NCBI RefSeq assembly: GCF_010587385.1
Contig: NZ_CP047475.1
Coordinates: forward strand, 1,798,001 to 1,862,000
Direction: 5' to 3'
DNA length: 64,000 nt
Source of the DNA: Vibrio astriarenae
GTDB taxonomy: Bacteria > Pseudomonadota > Gammaproteobacteria > Enterobacterales > Vibrionaceae
Each line of letters begins with the position of its first letter. The stretch's first letter is position 1. Below the pieces are notes generated by a model. That model made no database searches. It saw nothing but the letters and a program-made list of their open reading frames with translations, and was not told where the DNA came from. This document shows positions 1 to 8,522 of this stretch, in pieces. Both the position numbers and the translations under genes were made by a program.

Positions 1-921
1 TTTGTTTTTCACCTTCTCGATCACTTCGCTTGCGTTTTCGCCAAAACGCATCACAACAACCCCACCAACGGCTTCACCTTCTCCATTAAATTCGGAGATG
101 CCTCGACGCATTTGTGGCCCCAAGTTGATGTCTGCAATATCACCCAGTAGCAGTGGCGTACCATTTTCAGTGACTTTCAATGGCAGTGATTGGATATCTT
201 CAACGCCAGATAGGTAACCTGTTGTACGAACCATATGCTCAGCCTCGGCATTTTCAATCACCGACGCTCCGGTCTCCTGGTTGCCATTTTTGATCGCCAT
301 ATTGACTTGTTGTAGCGTTAAGTCGTATGCACGTAACTTAGCTGGGTCAATTTGAACTTGATACTGCTTAACCATCCCTCCAACCGTGGCAACTTCCGAT
401 ACGCCATCGACGGTTTGCAGTTCATACTTCAAGAACCAATCTTGAATACTTCGTAGCTCAGCTAAGTCGTGTTGGCCGGTTGTATCTTGCAAGATGTAGT
501 TAAACACCCAGCCGACACCCGTCGCATCGGGCCCCAACGTCGGTTTCGCACTCGGCGGAAGGTTAGGTGCTACCTGACTCAAATACTCTAATACACGTGA
601 GCGTGCCCAATACATATCGGTATCATCATTGAAAATGATGTACACGTACGAGTCACCAAAGAACGAGAAGCCTCGTACCGTTTCAGCCCCCGGCACTGCT
701 AGCATTGCCGTGGTAAGGGGGTAAGTCACTTGATCTTCCACTACCTGCGGCGCTTGCCCTGGATAGCTGGTCTTGATGATCACCTGTACATCTGACAGAT
801 CTGGAATGGCGTCGACAGGGGTATTCTTAACGCTATAGAGCCCACCGAGCACCAAACTTAATGTGGCAAGCATGACCAAAAAACGGTTGCGGATAGACCA
901 ACGAATAATGGCACCAATCAT
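1..921 (-). CDS. cusA: CusA-type heavy-metal RND efflux pump, N-terminal part (runs off the left edge)
   Basis: Inner-membrane RND transporter of the heavy-metal-efflux class, which drives Cu(I)/Ag(I) export by proton exchange through a CusCBA-type tripartite complex. Only the first 307 residues lie in the window; the frame stays open to base 1. Translation of the reverse strand starts [16 protein letters not shown], the usual first transmembrane entry of CusA/CzcA proteins. It continues with a stretch typical of the periplasmic pore domain ([38 protein letters not shown]). The start ATG overlaps the TGA of the adaptor gene upstream by four bases (ATGA), so translation is coupled. The metal is inferred from the CusF-like repeats of the partner adaptor and from the MerR-type promoter; the methionine triad lies outside the window or could not be checked. 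Confidence 0.9.
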   Translation of the reverse strand, partial: MIGAIIRWSIRNRFLVMLATLSLVLGGLYSVKNTPVDAIPDLSDVQVIIKTSYPGQAPQVVEDQVTYPLTTAMLAVPGAETVRGFSFFGDSYVYIIFNDDTDMYWARSRVLEYLSQVAPNLPPSAKPTLGPDATGVGWVFNYILQDTTGQHDLAELRSIQDWFLKYELQTVDGVSEVATVGGMVKQYQVQIDPAKLRAYDLTLQQVNMAIKNGNQETGASVIENAEAEHMVRTTGYLSGVEDIQSLPLKVTENGTPLLLGDIADINLGPQMRRGISEFNGEGEAVGGVVVMRFGENASEVIEKVKNK

Positions 922-2630
922 TGTTCACCCTCGCCTTTCTTTATAGCTTTCAACACATAATCTGAGCCTTGCTTCTCTACCAAAAATTCGACGCTTTGTG
1001 CTTCAACGTAATCTGTAAGGTCAACACTTGGGTCAGCGGTAAAGTTCATCTCTCCGGCCGACCAGCCCCAAACATCAACAGCATCGTGAGACAGAGTAAT
1101 CATGCCAAAATCTGCCATCAACATCGTAATGTCTCCACGTACCCATACTTGGTTGATCACAGGCGTTTGATCCACTTTCAGTTCAACAATTTCATACATG
1201 CCATCTGGTGTTTTTTTCATCTCGAACTCGATGGCTTGCCCTGACTCAAGCCCTTCTGAAGTCACATCCTCTGCTAGATTAAAGTTCATCACCATTCCCG
1301 GCCAATCCCACTCCGGAACTGGTTGGTGGTTAATCGTCAACATGGCGTGATCTGGCATGACGTCGGTGATCTCTCCTTTAGCCCAAACCGTCTCTGCGGG
1401 CACCTCTACACCATTGATGCGTTCAAGGTCTGCACTTTGAGATGACTCTGAATCAAGCATAAAGTGGGCTGATGTGACGACTTTGTCCTCTAGCGATAAC
1501 CCTTGCGTTACTTCAATACGCTCACCCGCTTCACGGCCCACCTCAATGCGGGCTGAGCGATACTTGCCTTCTCCCTCTGACAACACGACTCGAGTCATTC
1601 CACCAGAACGAATCACCGATGAGCGTGGAATCGTCAACACCTGCTCTGATGTTTGTGGCCGCAAAGCGATGTTAGCGAACATGTTGGGTTTAAGCTCACC
1701 CATCGGGTTATCAAATTTAAGTCGAACTCGAAGCGTACGAGTTTTCGGGTCTAATATCGGGTAGACATAATCGACTTCTCCCTGCCACTCCTTACCCGGA
1801 ATCGCATCAAGTGTCATGGTCGCGAGACTACCGGATTCAATCCAGTGAGACTGGCGTTCAAAGACTTCAGCATCCACCCATACCTCTGCCAGAGGCCCTG
1901 CACTGATTGCCGCTTGCGCAGGTGAAAGATAACCACCCTCGCGAACATTTAAACTCGCTATCACCCCATTGGCCGGGGCTTTAACTGCAATATTTTGCAC
2001 CACACGTCCACGACGTTTGATGCTATCAATCTGGCCTTTATCAACGCCTAACGTCATTAAGCGCTCTGACGCGCCTTGGACTAGTCCTTTACGCCCGCTG
2101 CGATATGCGTTGAGCAGCTCCTCTTGCGCTTTCACTAACTCAGGGGAATAGAGGGTAAACAGCGTGTCGCCTCGTTTAACATGATCGCCCACCGCATTGA
2201 CATTAAGCTTTTCAACCCAACCAGCAACCCGCACATTGGTTTGCCAAAGCAGACTCTCATCGAAGGCGACATAACCTACAGTCTCTATTCTTGGAGACAA
2301 TGCCTCTTTTTGTACCAATGCCGTTTTCACGCCCAGATTGTTCTCCACCGCTGGGTCAATGGTAACTGTACCGGGCTTATCATTGCCGCCCGCCAGATCT
2401 TCTGCGTACACCGGGATAAGATCCATCCCCATCGGCGATTTTCCTGGCTGATCGCGCTGATAATTAGGGTCCATTGGCGCAACCCAATAGAGTGGCTTAT
2501 TACTTTCTTGAGCCGCACTGCTCATGTCCGACATATTGTGTCCGGACATGGAGAACCAATGACTTGCGGAATAGCCAAGAGCGCCGCCAATAACAAGGGC
2601 TAGAATTGCAACTTGATGAGTTTTATTCAT
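918..2630 (-). CDS. cusB: CusB-type periplasmic adaptor with N-terminal metal-binding domain and two C-terminal CusF-like repeats
   Basis: Membrane-fusion subunit of the Cus-type efflux complex, 570 residues. A signal anchor (about 6-23) is followed by a heavy-metal-binding domain around 47-75 ([11 protein letters not shown]...[11 protein letters not shown]), then the lipoyl/hairpin/barrel core of an RND adaptor ([20 protein letters not shown]). After about residue 414 come two CusF-like beta-barrel repeats. In repeat 1 (415-494) H435, W443, M446 and M448 have exactly the spacing of the E. coli CusF Cu(I) site (H36, W44, M47, M49). In repeat 2 (495-570) H515, W523 and M528 remain but the residue equivalent to M47 is Gly526. 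Known CusB proteins are shorter and CusF is usually a separate chaperone, so this adaptor appears to carry its own metal-loading domains. It lies 15 bp after the channel gene. Confidence 0.9.
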   Translation of the reverse strand: MNKTHQVAILALVIGGALGYSASHWFSMSGHNMSDMSSAAQESNKPLYWVAPMDPNYQRDQPGKSPMGMDLIPVYAEDLAGGNDKPGTVTIDPAVENNLGVKTALVQKEALSPRIETVGYVAFDESLLWQTNVRVAGWVEKLNVNAVGDHVKRGDTLFTLYSPELVKAQEELLNAYRSGRKGLVQGASERLMTLGVDKGQIDSIKRRGRVVQNIAVKAPANGVIASLNVREGGYLSPAQAAISAGPLAEVWVDAEVFERQSHWIESGSLATMTLDAIPGKEWQGEVDYVYPILDPKTRTLRVRLKFDNPMGELKPNMFANIALRPQTSEQVLTIPRSSVIRSGGMTRVVLSEGEGKYRSARIEVGREAGERIEVTQGLSLEDKVVTSAHFMLDSESSQSADLERINGVEVPAETVWAKGEITDVMPDHAMLTINHQPVPEWDWPGMVMNFNLAEDVTSEGLESGQAIEFEMKKTPDGMYEIVELKVDQTPVINQVWVRGDITMLMADFGMITLSHDAVDVWGWSAGEMNFTADPSVDLTDYVEAQSVEFLVEKQGSDYVLKAIKKGEGEQ

Positions 2631-2645
2631 TTTCTTTTTGCCTTT

Positions 2646-4010
2646 TTACTCTTCAATTTTGAGTTGTGGTGACGCTACTTGGTATTCAAAGCCACCTAAT
2701 AAAGCAGCCAGCGAGCTGTTAACAACGCTTAAATCAGTAATGAGTCGTTGATATTCAAGCTGCAAAGTCAGTTCATCCATCGATGCTTGAATCACGTCAC
2801 TGTATTGTGCGGTATTGTTCTGATAACCGCGCTCAACGGCCTGAGTTCTCGCTTGGGACTGATTTAATAGCGTTGATTGGTATCGATCTAGTCGCTGCTC
2901 TAAGTTGACACGATCAACAATCAACGCATTAACTCGGGCATTCAGTTGTGCTAACACCACATCTTTTTGCGAGCGTGCTGCACCGACTTGGAATTGGGCC
3001 GCTGACAGTTCTCGGTCTTGACGATTATCGGTAAACAGTGGGATATCCATTGTGAGATAAGCACTCACTAGGTCTGAAGCTGGGCCTGACATATTGTCGG
3101 CTTGTCGATAGGCGTACATCACCTCTACACCAAACTGGGGAGTGTAGGCCTGCTCTGCCAACTCGACTTGAGTCTCCGTAGCAGCAATGCTGGCATCAAC
3201 CATTTTCACCATTGGATGTTGGTTAAGTTTTTGATAGTGCTGATGAGAGTCAATATGATTGGCGAGATAACTATCGAGCATCGGCCAAGTCAACTGATTG
3301 CTAGCTTTTAGCTCTTTGTTTCGAGTCACCCAATCATCTCCCAACCACTCGGAAAGTTGAGAAAGTAGACGCCTTTGCATCTGTGCATTGCTTTGAAGCT
3401 TTTCGTCCAACTGACTGATTTTCAGCTGCGCGTTGAGTACATCTTGTGCTTCGCTTTTCCCTAAGCCGTAATTGGTTTGTATGAACTGCTCTAGCTCAAC
3501 CAACAATGAGCGATTGGCTTTAAGGGTTTGTTCAGCATATTGCTGATAACCGAGCTCAAGCCAAAGCTGGGACATGCTCTGAGTAACATCTAGCTCACGA
3601 CTATTTACTTGCAGCCCAATACCATCTGCTTTTTGATTGGCTTGTTTTTGTCTTAGGTCTAGCGTCGCTCCACGCTCGAACTGTTGCATCAAACCGACTG
3701 AGATGTTAGTCATTGGGTCGTCGTCGAACTTAAAGCTATCGACTGGAAGGCCACCAAAACCTACTTTGAGTTTTGGATCCATCAGGGTGGATTGCGCGAC
3801 ACCTGTCTCTCTCATCGCTTGAGATTGGGCGAAGTATTGTTTGCGCCCATGGTCATTCTCTAACGCCAGTAGAACAAGTAAATCTAACTGAGATTTCGTG
3901 TTAGCTTGTTCCTTCGCCGACATAGAGGCCACGCTCACATCATGCGCGATAACGGCAGAAGAAATGAACACACCAACGGCTATCACACTCATTGCTAATT
4001 GATTTTTCAC
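2646..4010 (-). CDS. cusC: TolC/CusC-family outer-membrane efflux channel
   Basis: Outer-membrane factor that would complete the tripartite metal pump encoded just downstream. It has 454 residues with a clear Sec signal peptide ending near VIAHD (about residue 23). The body is rich in long amphipathic helices with Gln/Ala/Leu heptads, and has the two-fold repeat of the OEP family (first half around NQKADGIGLQVNSRELDVTQ, second around ERGYQNNTAQYSDVIQ). No lipobox Cys follows the signal peptide, unlike E. coli CusC, so it is probably not lipidated. It is separated from the small exported-protein gene upstream by 132 bp and from the adaptor by 15 bp. The symbol is given by context; sequence alone would support only a TolC-family efflux protein. 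Confidence 0.82.
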   Translation of the reverse strand: MKNQLAMSVIAVGVFISSAVIAHDVSVASMSAKEQANTKSQLDLLVLLALENDHGRKQYFAQSQAMRETGVAQSTLMDPKLKVGFGGLPVDSFKFDDDPMTNISVGLMQQFERGATLDLRQKQANQKADGIGLQVNSRELDVTQSMSQLWLELGYQQYAEQTLKANRSLLVELEQFIQTNYGLGKSEAQDVLNAQLKISQLDEKLQSNAQMQRRLLSQLSEWLGDDWVTRNKELKASNQLTWPMLDSYLANHIDSHQHYQKLNQHPMVKMVDASIAATETQVELAEQAYTPQFGVEVMYAYRQADNMSGPASDLVSAYLTMDIPLFTDNRQDRELSAAQFQVGAARSQKDVVLAQLNARVNALIVDRVNLEQRLDRYQSTLLNQSQARTQAVERGYQNNTAQYSDVIQASMDELTLQLEYQRLITDLSVVNSSLAALLGGFEYQVASPQLKIEE

Positions 4011-4142
4011 AATTTATTCCTTTTGGAAACACTACAAGAACGAAGCGAAAAGGAACACGCAGGTCAATTTCTTGTCTTTCTTGGAGCGTCAAATATTGTT
4101 AAGCGAACTCTCTCGAGTTCAACAAATTACTGATAGGAAAAA

Positions 4143-4532
4143 TTATGCTGAAGGTGGCCTTAACAGCGTCTGTAGACGCACGACTTTTTGGCCTATGGTG
4201 AGATGTGTGTAAGGAGCCAGCGAGGACTCTGTTGAGGCAAGTTCACTGGTTGGTGTTAAAGGGAAATGCACACTGCTGCACGCTGCGGTGCAACACATAT
4301 GGACACCACTACCTGAGTTACAGTGCTCATCAACATCACTAGCTTGCTCTGTGGAATGATGCATGCCTGAACTTATCGAGTGACAATCCGTCAGCTCTTG
4401 CTGTTCTGTCACCGAATGTGAGGTCTCTATTATGTGGAATGACATCTCTGGAGAACTCGACGCATACGCAGACATCAGCATTGAAAAAATGCTGATAAGG
4501 GTAACCCAAATTGCCTGCCATTGATTGTTCAT
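4143..4532 (-). CDS. Small exported Cys/His/Met-rich protein, first gene of the copper efflux operon
   Basis: A 129-residue protein of unrecognised family. The N-terminus has a hydrophobic signal segment (about 8-25, ending SAYASS). The middle is packed with potential metal ligands: DCHSISSGMHHSTEQ, DEHCNSGSGVHMCCTAACSSVHF. Such composition, and its place as first gene behind a MerR-type promoter, suggest a periplasmic copper-binding or copper-sensing role, but this is inference. The ATG lies about 20 bp after the predicted transcription start, so the leader is very short, and no strong Shine-Dalgarno is visible. A 132-bp gap separates it from the channel gene. No transmembrane segment beyond the signal peptide is seen. 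Confidence 0.6.
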   Translation of the reverse strand: MNNQWQAIWVTLISIFSMLMSAYASSSPEMSFHIIETSHSVTEQQELTDCHSISSGMHHSTEQASDVDEHCNSGSGVHMCCTAACSSVHFPLTPTSELASTESSLAPYTHLTIGQKVVRLQTLLRPPSA

Positions 4533-4559
4533 AACATGTCCGATGTCAATTCGGTATTC

Positions 4560-4590
4560 AATATAAACCCTGCCCCTAGGGTAAGGTCAA
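4560..4590 (-). promoter_or_regulatory. MerR/CueR-type promoter with 19-bp spacer and internal dyad
   Basis: Reading leftward, a -35 TTGACC (4590-4585) and a -10 TATATT (4565-4560) are separated by 19 bp, the overlong spacing characteristic of MerR-family promoters. The spacer contains the dyad ACCCTGCCCC-TAGGGTAAGGT (4567-4587), which resembles the CueR box (ACCTTCC...GGAAGGT). The promoter points at the small exported-protein gene and the Cus-like operon. No merR/cueR gene is in this window, so the regulator would act from elsewhere. Confidence 0.75.
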
Positions 4591-4683
4591 TCAATTTGTT
4601 TAAATCACTCGTGTTGCTGCTATAAAGTTTAGAAGAATCTCGGAAGATTACCTATTACAGGGCTACAAACCGTAGAAACGACG

Positions 4684-4716
4684 AAGGCCTGACAACTTAA
4701 TAAGTTGTCAGGCCTT
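4684..4716 (-). terminator. Perfect 15-bp stem-loop beside the left att site; probable ancestral tRNA-Arg terminator
   Basis: AAGGCCTGACAACTT pairs perfectly with AAGTTGTCAGGCCTT over a 3-nt loop. It sits 2 bp outside the left 23-bp repeat. Before the island integrated, this would have lain directly downstream of the tRNA-Arg gene, on its strand. No strong U-tract follows on either strand, so termination is inferred from the position and the stem. Confidence 0.55.
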
Positions 4717-4718
4717 CT

Positions 4719-4741
4719 GAATAAATGGCACGCCCTGTAGG
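4719..4741. repeat. Left attachment site (23-bp direct repeat, non-tRNA copy)
   Basis: Identical over 23 bases to 14785-14807. It begins GAATAAATGGCACGCCCTG and contains the last 16 bases of the tRNA-Arg gene on the opposite strand. Sequence diverges immediately after 4741 (TATCTC versus ATTCGA), as expected for an att core left by site-specific recombination into a tRNA 3' end. Confidence 0.9.
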
Positions 4742-4870
4742 TATCTCGTTTTCAATTTAACTTCGTTTAATGAAGCTAGACATTCCTTTATTATCATTAA
4801 CTTAACGGCTAAATAACCGAATTGTATATTTAACCAAAATAACCAAAAATAGCTCTAAATTGATGCCATT

Positions 4871-4891
4871 GGCACCACAGAGGCACCACAG
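4871..4891 (+). repeat. Left copy of a 21-bp subterminal repeat; probable integrase arm-type site
   Basis: Two tandem GGCACCACAG units offset by 11 bp, identical over 21 bases to 14719-14739. The copies lie just inside the two ends of the island in the same orientation. Paired decamers near both ends of a tyrosine-recombinase element are the usual form of arm-type integrase binding sites. This copy also lies immediately upstream of the int start codon, so it could serve in autoregulation. Confidence 0.6.
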
Positions 4892-4910
4892 GATTTGAAG
4901 GTAAAAGAGT

Positions 4911-6236
4911 ATGGATACGGGATTTAACTTCACAAAGCGAGCGCTAGAAAGCATAGAAAAACCGAAACGTCGCACTACCTATAGAGACGTTGGAAGCAGC
5001 AAAAGTGTCCAAGGGCTGGTGCTCGATGCGTTAGTTTCTGGTGCTAAAGTTTTCCGTTATCAGCGCAAAGTGAATGGGAAAAACATCAAGGTCAAACTGG
5101 GCGAATTTCCTACAACAACAGTTGAACAAGCAAGAGAAATGGCACGAAGCACCGCTACCGATCTTGCTAATGGTATCAACCCCAATCAACAAAAAAGAGA
5201 AGCGAGAGAAAGCCAAACCTTTGATGACTTATTCGACATTTATGTAGCATCGTTTGAACTAGATATTAAAGCCAAGAAACGCCGAGCCAGTAGCCTAAAA
5301 TCCAGTAAAACCTTATACCGATTACACTTAAAAGCAGAACTGGGTAAAAAAACGATCAATGACTTTGACGCTGAAAAAGCAAGAACGTTTATGCAGGGTA
5401 TATTTACCAAGAACGGCTATAGCAAACACAACCATTCATTAACTCTGCTTAAGTCCATGTTCAATCGGGCTTACGTTGAGTTTAACCCCTTCGCCAAAAT
5501 CAGTAAGGTTGATGAATCTCTTTTCAGGCGAGAAAGAACCTTATCCAAAGAAGAACTCGGACAGTTTTTCAACTCACTAAGCCAAGAAAAGCAAATTTAT
5601 CAAGATTGTATATTTTTGCTCTTACTTACTGGGCAACGTAAGTCGATGGTCCTATCTATGCGTTGGCAAGAAATCGATCTAGATAATCGTCGATGGGTTA
5701 TTCCAGCCAGTAAAAATAAGAGTAAAAAAGCGCATTCTGTCCCTCTGCCTCACGAGGCAATGAAGATTCTAACCCGACGCTCAAACGAAGCTCAGCTTAA
5801 CCAAGAATTTGTCTTTCCGAGTGCAAGAAGTCATGTCGGGCATATCACAGATAAAAGTGGTAAAGGCGGTTTCTGGCAAAGAGTCACTGACCGCATAGGC
5901 ATGTATGCACCTGATAACCAAGAGAAACACCTGACGGTTCATGATCTAAGGCGGACTCTAGCCACCTATCAAGTGACATCCGGTGGTTCAATACAAGCTA
6001 CGAGTAAGCTACTTGGGCACTCTAATATCAGCATAACCAATGATGTCTATGCCCATCTTTCTGACGATAGTGTGAGAGAAACTTTAGAAAACACCGTTAG
6101 CTATATGCTGGGAGATTCTTTACAAACCAAGTTAGGGCGCATCAAACAAGACATTGATAGCTTACCTATCGAGGCAAAGCAGGAATTAAAGAGTTATATA
6201 GAAGAGTCGGTAAATTCTGTAACTTATAGGGCTTAA
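4911..6236 (+). CDS. int: P4-type tyrosine integrase of the tRNA-Arg island
   Basis: Site-specific recombinase that integrates and excises the island, 441 residues. The N-terminal arm-binding domain (about 35-80, GLVLDALVSGAKVFRYQR...KLGEFP) is of the P4-integrase kind. A core-binding SAM-like domain follows (about 103-200), then the catalytic domain with R243 (TGQRKSM), H344-x-x-R347 (HDLRR), H370 (LLGHSN) and nucleophile Y380 (DVYAHLS). All catalytic residues are present, so the enzyme looks active. GAAGG 9-10 bases before the ATG is a fair ribosome site. It lies next to the left att copy and reads inward. The other gene at this end, the VapE-like gene, converges on it. Confidence 0.95.
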   Translation: MDTGFNFTKRALESIEKPKRRTTYRDVGSSKSVQGLVLDALVSGAKVFRYQRKVNGKNIKVKLGEFPTTTVEQAREMARSTATDLANGINPNQQKREARESQTFDDLFDIYVASFELDIKAKKRRASSLKSSKTLYRLHLKAELGKKTINDFDAEKARTFMQGIFTKNGYSKHNHSLTLLKSMFNRAYVEFNPFAKISKVDESLFRRERTLSKEELGQFFNSLSQEKQIYQDCIFLLLLTGQRKSMVLSMRWQEIDLDNRRWVIPASKNKSKKAHSVPLPHEAMKILTRRSNEAQLNQEFVFPSARSHVGHITDKSGKGGFWQRVTDRIGMYAPDNQEKHLTVHDLRRTLATYQVTSGGSIQATSKLLGHSNISITNDVYAHLSDDSVRETLENTVSYMLGDSLQTKLGRIKQDIDSLPIEAKQELKSYIEESVNSVTYRA

Positions 6237-6355
6237 ACCGTGGGAAGCCTTGATTTCACTGGCTTGAACATCTTTTTTTAGCCTAATGTTGCTGGCTACC
6301 TAACCAGTTAAATTGAACCTAATAGGTAAAAATATCGTCTTATCTTCATTATTTC

Positions 6356-6391
6356 TTTAACCCATTAACCACTTTTGGTTAGTGGGTTAAA
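6356..6391. terminator. Inverted repeat between convergent int and vapE-like genes
   Basis: TTTAACCCATTAACC (6356-6370) and GGTTAGTGGGTTAAA (6377-6391) form a 15-bp stem with one mismatch and a 6-nt loop, placed between two convergent genes. There is no strong U-tract on either side; a bidirectional terminator is the simplest reading. Confidence 0.5.
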
Positions 6392-6404
6392 GAGAATATA
6401 GAGA

Positions 6405-7676
6405 TCAGCTTACTACACGCACAGAAACCGGGAGTCGATACAGAGATGAATTTGATCTTCCAGACTTGAACTCAATTGCACCCTCATCTTGAGCTAACCG
6501 CTTAAGCTCTTTTCCAACGACTCGATTCTTATCTATGTGGACATTAATGTACTTACAGACCTCAGAAGCGGTCACCCACTCCCATATATATTTATCAGGA
6601 TTATCGATAAGGAATCGCTCAACAATTGCCTCATAGTAAGAGCTTTTAGCGTTGTGTTCGTTATTAACCCTTGCCGCTAGCTCTAATTCCTTTTCCGTAA
6701 GGTGCCATGACTCTCCAGATTTGTATAACTCATAGACTTGAAGCCAAAATTGCTTCAACTCATCTGGATACAGATGCTTCAATCTTCCATTGTCGTAACG
6801 CCAACCTAAGGTTTGATTCACAACTTCCATATCAATTGGAGTATCAAGTTCGATAACTGCATATCGACTTGAGCCTGTCTCATCGCGTAGGAACCCCGTA
6901 ACATTAACGGTAGCGATAAACGAGGTTTGTCGAGGTTTCTTAATATCTTTTGCACCATAGGGTGGTCTAACTGTATCAACCTCTTTGGTAATAAAAGCCT
7001 TTAGACTACCTTGGCTATTGCGGGACGTACGCTCTAGCTCACCCAACTCAACAATCAGACTATTGATACAGCTTATTACTGAATCTTTGGAATCAGGGTT
7101 AATCTCCTGCCCTTCTAGGAAAGCTCCCTCAAACACGGAAGCAAAGCGTTTAATAAATGCAGTCTTCCTGAATGATTGCCCACCTTGAAGTACAGGGATG
7201 AGTTTTGAGCTAAATGGCGTTTCAAATATTGATGCCACAACGGCAATGAAGAACTTTCGCATCACACAATATGCTAACTCGCTATCCTTCGCGTTCATAG
7301 CTTCAATTAAAATACCTATGCGGTCCTTTCCATCCCAACCGCTTTCTTCGAGGTAGTTGGCAAAAGGATGGTAGCTGTTATTCTCTGCCAATGACATTAG
7401 GTGATCAGTTAGAATCTCCTTCTTCAATCCACCTCTAAGACAAACATCGATCAACAAACTTCGCTTTTGCTCGGCGGTTTTATTTAGCATTCGTCCATCT
7501 ACAAATAGCTCCACTTCCATGTTCATTTTGTTCACTACTACATCGATTCGGTTGCTTGATAACAGCGCTTGCAAGTTCCTTGATGTGGGCAATGGGTTAA
7601 ACCTAGCATCCAAATCAGGATAGTTCGGCTTAGTGTTTTCATTAGGCTGGTCAATCCCTTCAGCGATGCATTCCAT
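6405..7676 (-). CDS. VapE/virulence-associated-E family P-loop ATPase (island replication protein)
   Basis: A 423-residue protein of the VapE (primase/helicase-like) family found in satellites, PICIs and prophage remnants, where it supports element replication. The family landmarks are YLEESGWDGKDRI (about 108-120), a P-loop region LQGGQSFRKTAF, the Walker-B-like SLIVELGELE, and RPPYGAKDIKKPRQTSFIATVN, which is the block just before the sensor region. The Walker A is unusual: the Gly normally before the Lys is Arg (SFRKT). A good AAGGAG precedes the ATG. The gene follows the AlpA/Xis-like gene after 9 bp, so the pair forms one operon. No primase catalytic domain is evident in the N-terminus. 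Confidence 0.82.
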   Translation of the reverse strand: MECIAEGIDQPNENTKPNYPDLDARFNPLPTSRNLQALLSSNRIDVVVNKMNMEVELFVDGRMLNKTAEQKRSLLIDVCLRGGLKKEILTDHLMSLAENNSYHPFANYLEESGWDGKDRIGILIEAMNAKDSELAYCVMRKFFIAVVASIFETPFSSKLIPVLQGGQSFRKTAFIKRFASVFEGAFLEGQEINPDSKDSVISCINSLIVELGELERTSRNSQGSLKAFITKEVDTVRPPYGAKDIKKPRQTSFIATVNVTGFLRDETGSSRYAVIELDTPIDMEVVNQTLGWRYDNGRLKHLYPDELKQFWLQVYELYKSGESWHLTEKELELAARVNNEHNAKSSYYEAIVERFLIDNPDKYIWEWVTASEVCKYINVHIDKNRVVGKELKRLAQDEGAIEFKSGRSNSSLYRLPVSVRVVS

Positions 7677-7685
7677 ACCTGCTCC

Positions 7686-7895
7686 TTATGCTGTTTGAGT
7701 TTGAACACGGCTTTCTAGAAAGGCATCAAGGTCGGCTAGTGTATAAAACACCTTACGGCCAACTTTGACAAACGGTAGGCTATAGCGTCCTGTTGATGCC
7801 CATACCGCGAGTGTTCCTTCAGTTACTCCTAAATACTCTGCTGCCAGTTTACGGTTTAGTTTGCTTCCAAACTTTGAGTTTTCTACGTTGTTCAT
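7686..7895 (-). CDS. AlpA/excisionase-like helix-turn-helix protein
   Basis: A 69-residue DNA-binding protein of the HTH_17/AlpA excisionase type. The motif is LNRKLAAEYLGVTEGTLAVWASTGRYSLPFVKVGRKVFYTLADLDAFLESR; only its form is used here (helix-turn-helix followed by a beta wing and the terminal LDAFLESR helix). Such proteins direct excision and activate int or replication genes in P4-like islands. An in-frame start at 8033 exists, but the ATG at 7895 (protein MNNVENSKFG) has AGGAAG at correct spacing and gives the usual family length, so it was preferred. It is followed at 9 bp by the VapE-like gene. Confidence 0.8.
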   Translation of the reverse strand: MNNVENSKFGSKLNRKLAAEYLGVTEGTLAVWASTGRYSLPFVKVGRKVFYTLADLDAFLESRVQTQTA

Positions 7896-8522
7896 TCTTA
7901 ATCTTCCTATACTGTTATGATCCGGATTGGATGAAAAAAGATTACGAACTAAGAGGTTTAACAGCAATTCGATTAGGGGAACGGATTTTCTGTTAGATGC
8001 ATGACTAAAACACTGTGAGGCCTTTACTTCCAATGGGTGAGATGGGAACGGCTTGGTAGAAATGCAAATTAAGCGGAGCTATGAAGGAGTTTGAAATCAG
8101 TAATATTCCTGCAAGCAGTGCACTTTAGTGAACGACTTAAATCCACAAATCAGAGACATATAGTGACCGCAATTTAACCACAATGTTGCTATCAGAGCTA
8201 TGAGACAGGTTTAGGTACACTAAAGTACACTTGACCAAATCAGACAAAGCTCCTAATTCATAAACAGTTATGTTGAGTAAAGCCTCAAACAGTAAAAAAT
8301 CACTTTAAAAGCGCCTTTAAAAATCGACTAACATTCGACATCGGTAATTAGATAATCTTGTTAGAAGTAACAGTTGTCTCTGTTTATTACTATAATGGAT
8401 CAAAATACTATCTTCGAAATTGAAATTAACACTATTAACCATTATGATGCAAACGTATTGCATTTTCTCGACCCATGAACACACAATATATAACTATAAA
8501 TTCTGGCAACAACCTGCGAGCG
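7896..8522. other. Intergenic control region upstream of the xis-like gene
   Basis: About 630 bp with no convincing gene. It holds a direct repeat GTACAC at 8215-8220 and 8225-8230 (10-bp period, one helical turn) in the block GGTACACTAAAGTACACTT, and a related GTGCACTTTAGTGAAC at 8119-8134. These would suit binding by the AlpA/Xis-like protein or another regulator. The region separates the replication module from the defence-like operon and may hold the promoter of the former. Confidence 0.35.

Noticed and set aside
4911..6236. Integron integrase or superintegron
   Set aside because: The protein has the P4-type arm domain and lacks the integron-specific insertion; no attC repeats are present in the window.
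7896..8033. Longer form of the xis-like protein
   Set aside because: The extra 46 residues do not resemble the family and the internal ATG at 7895 has a better ribosome site.
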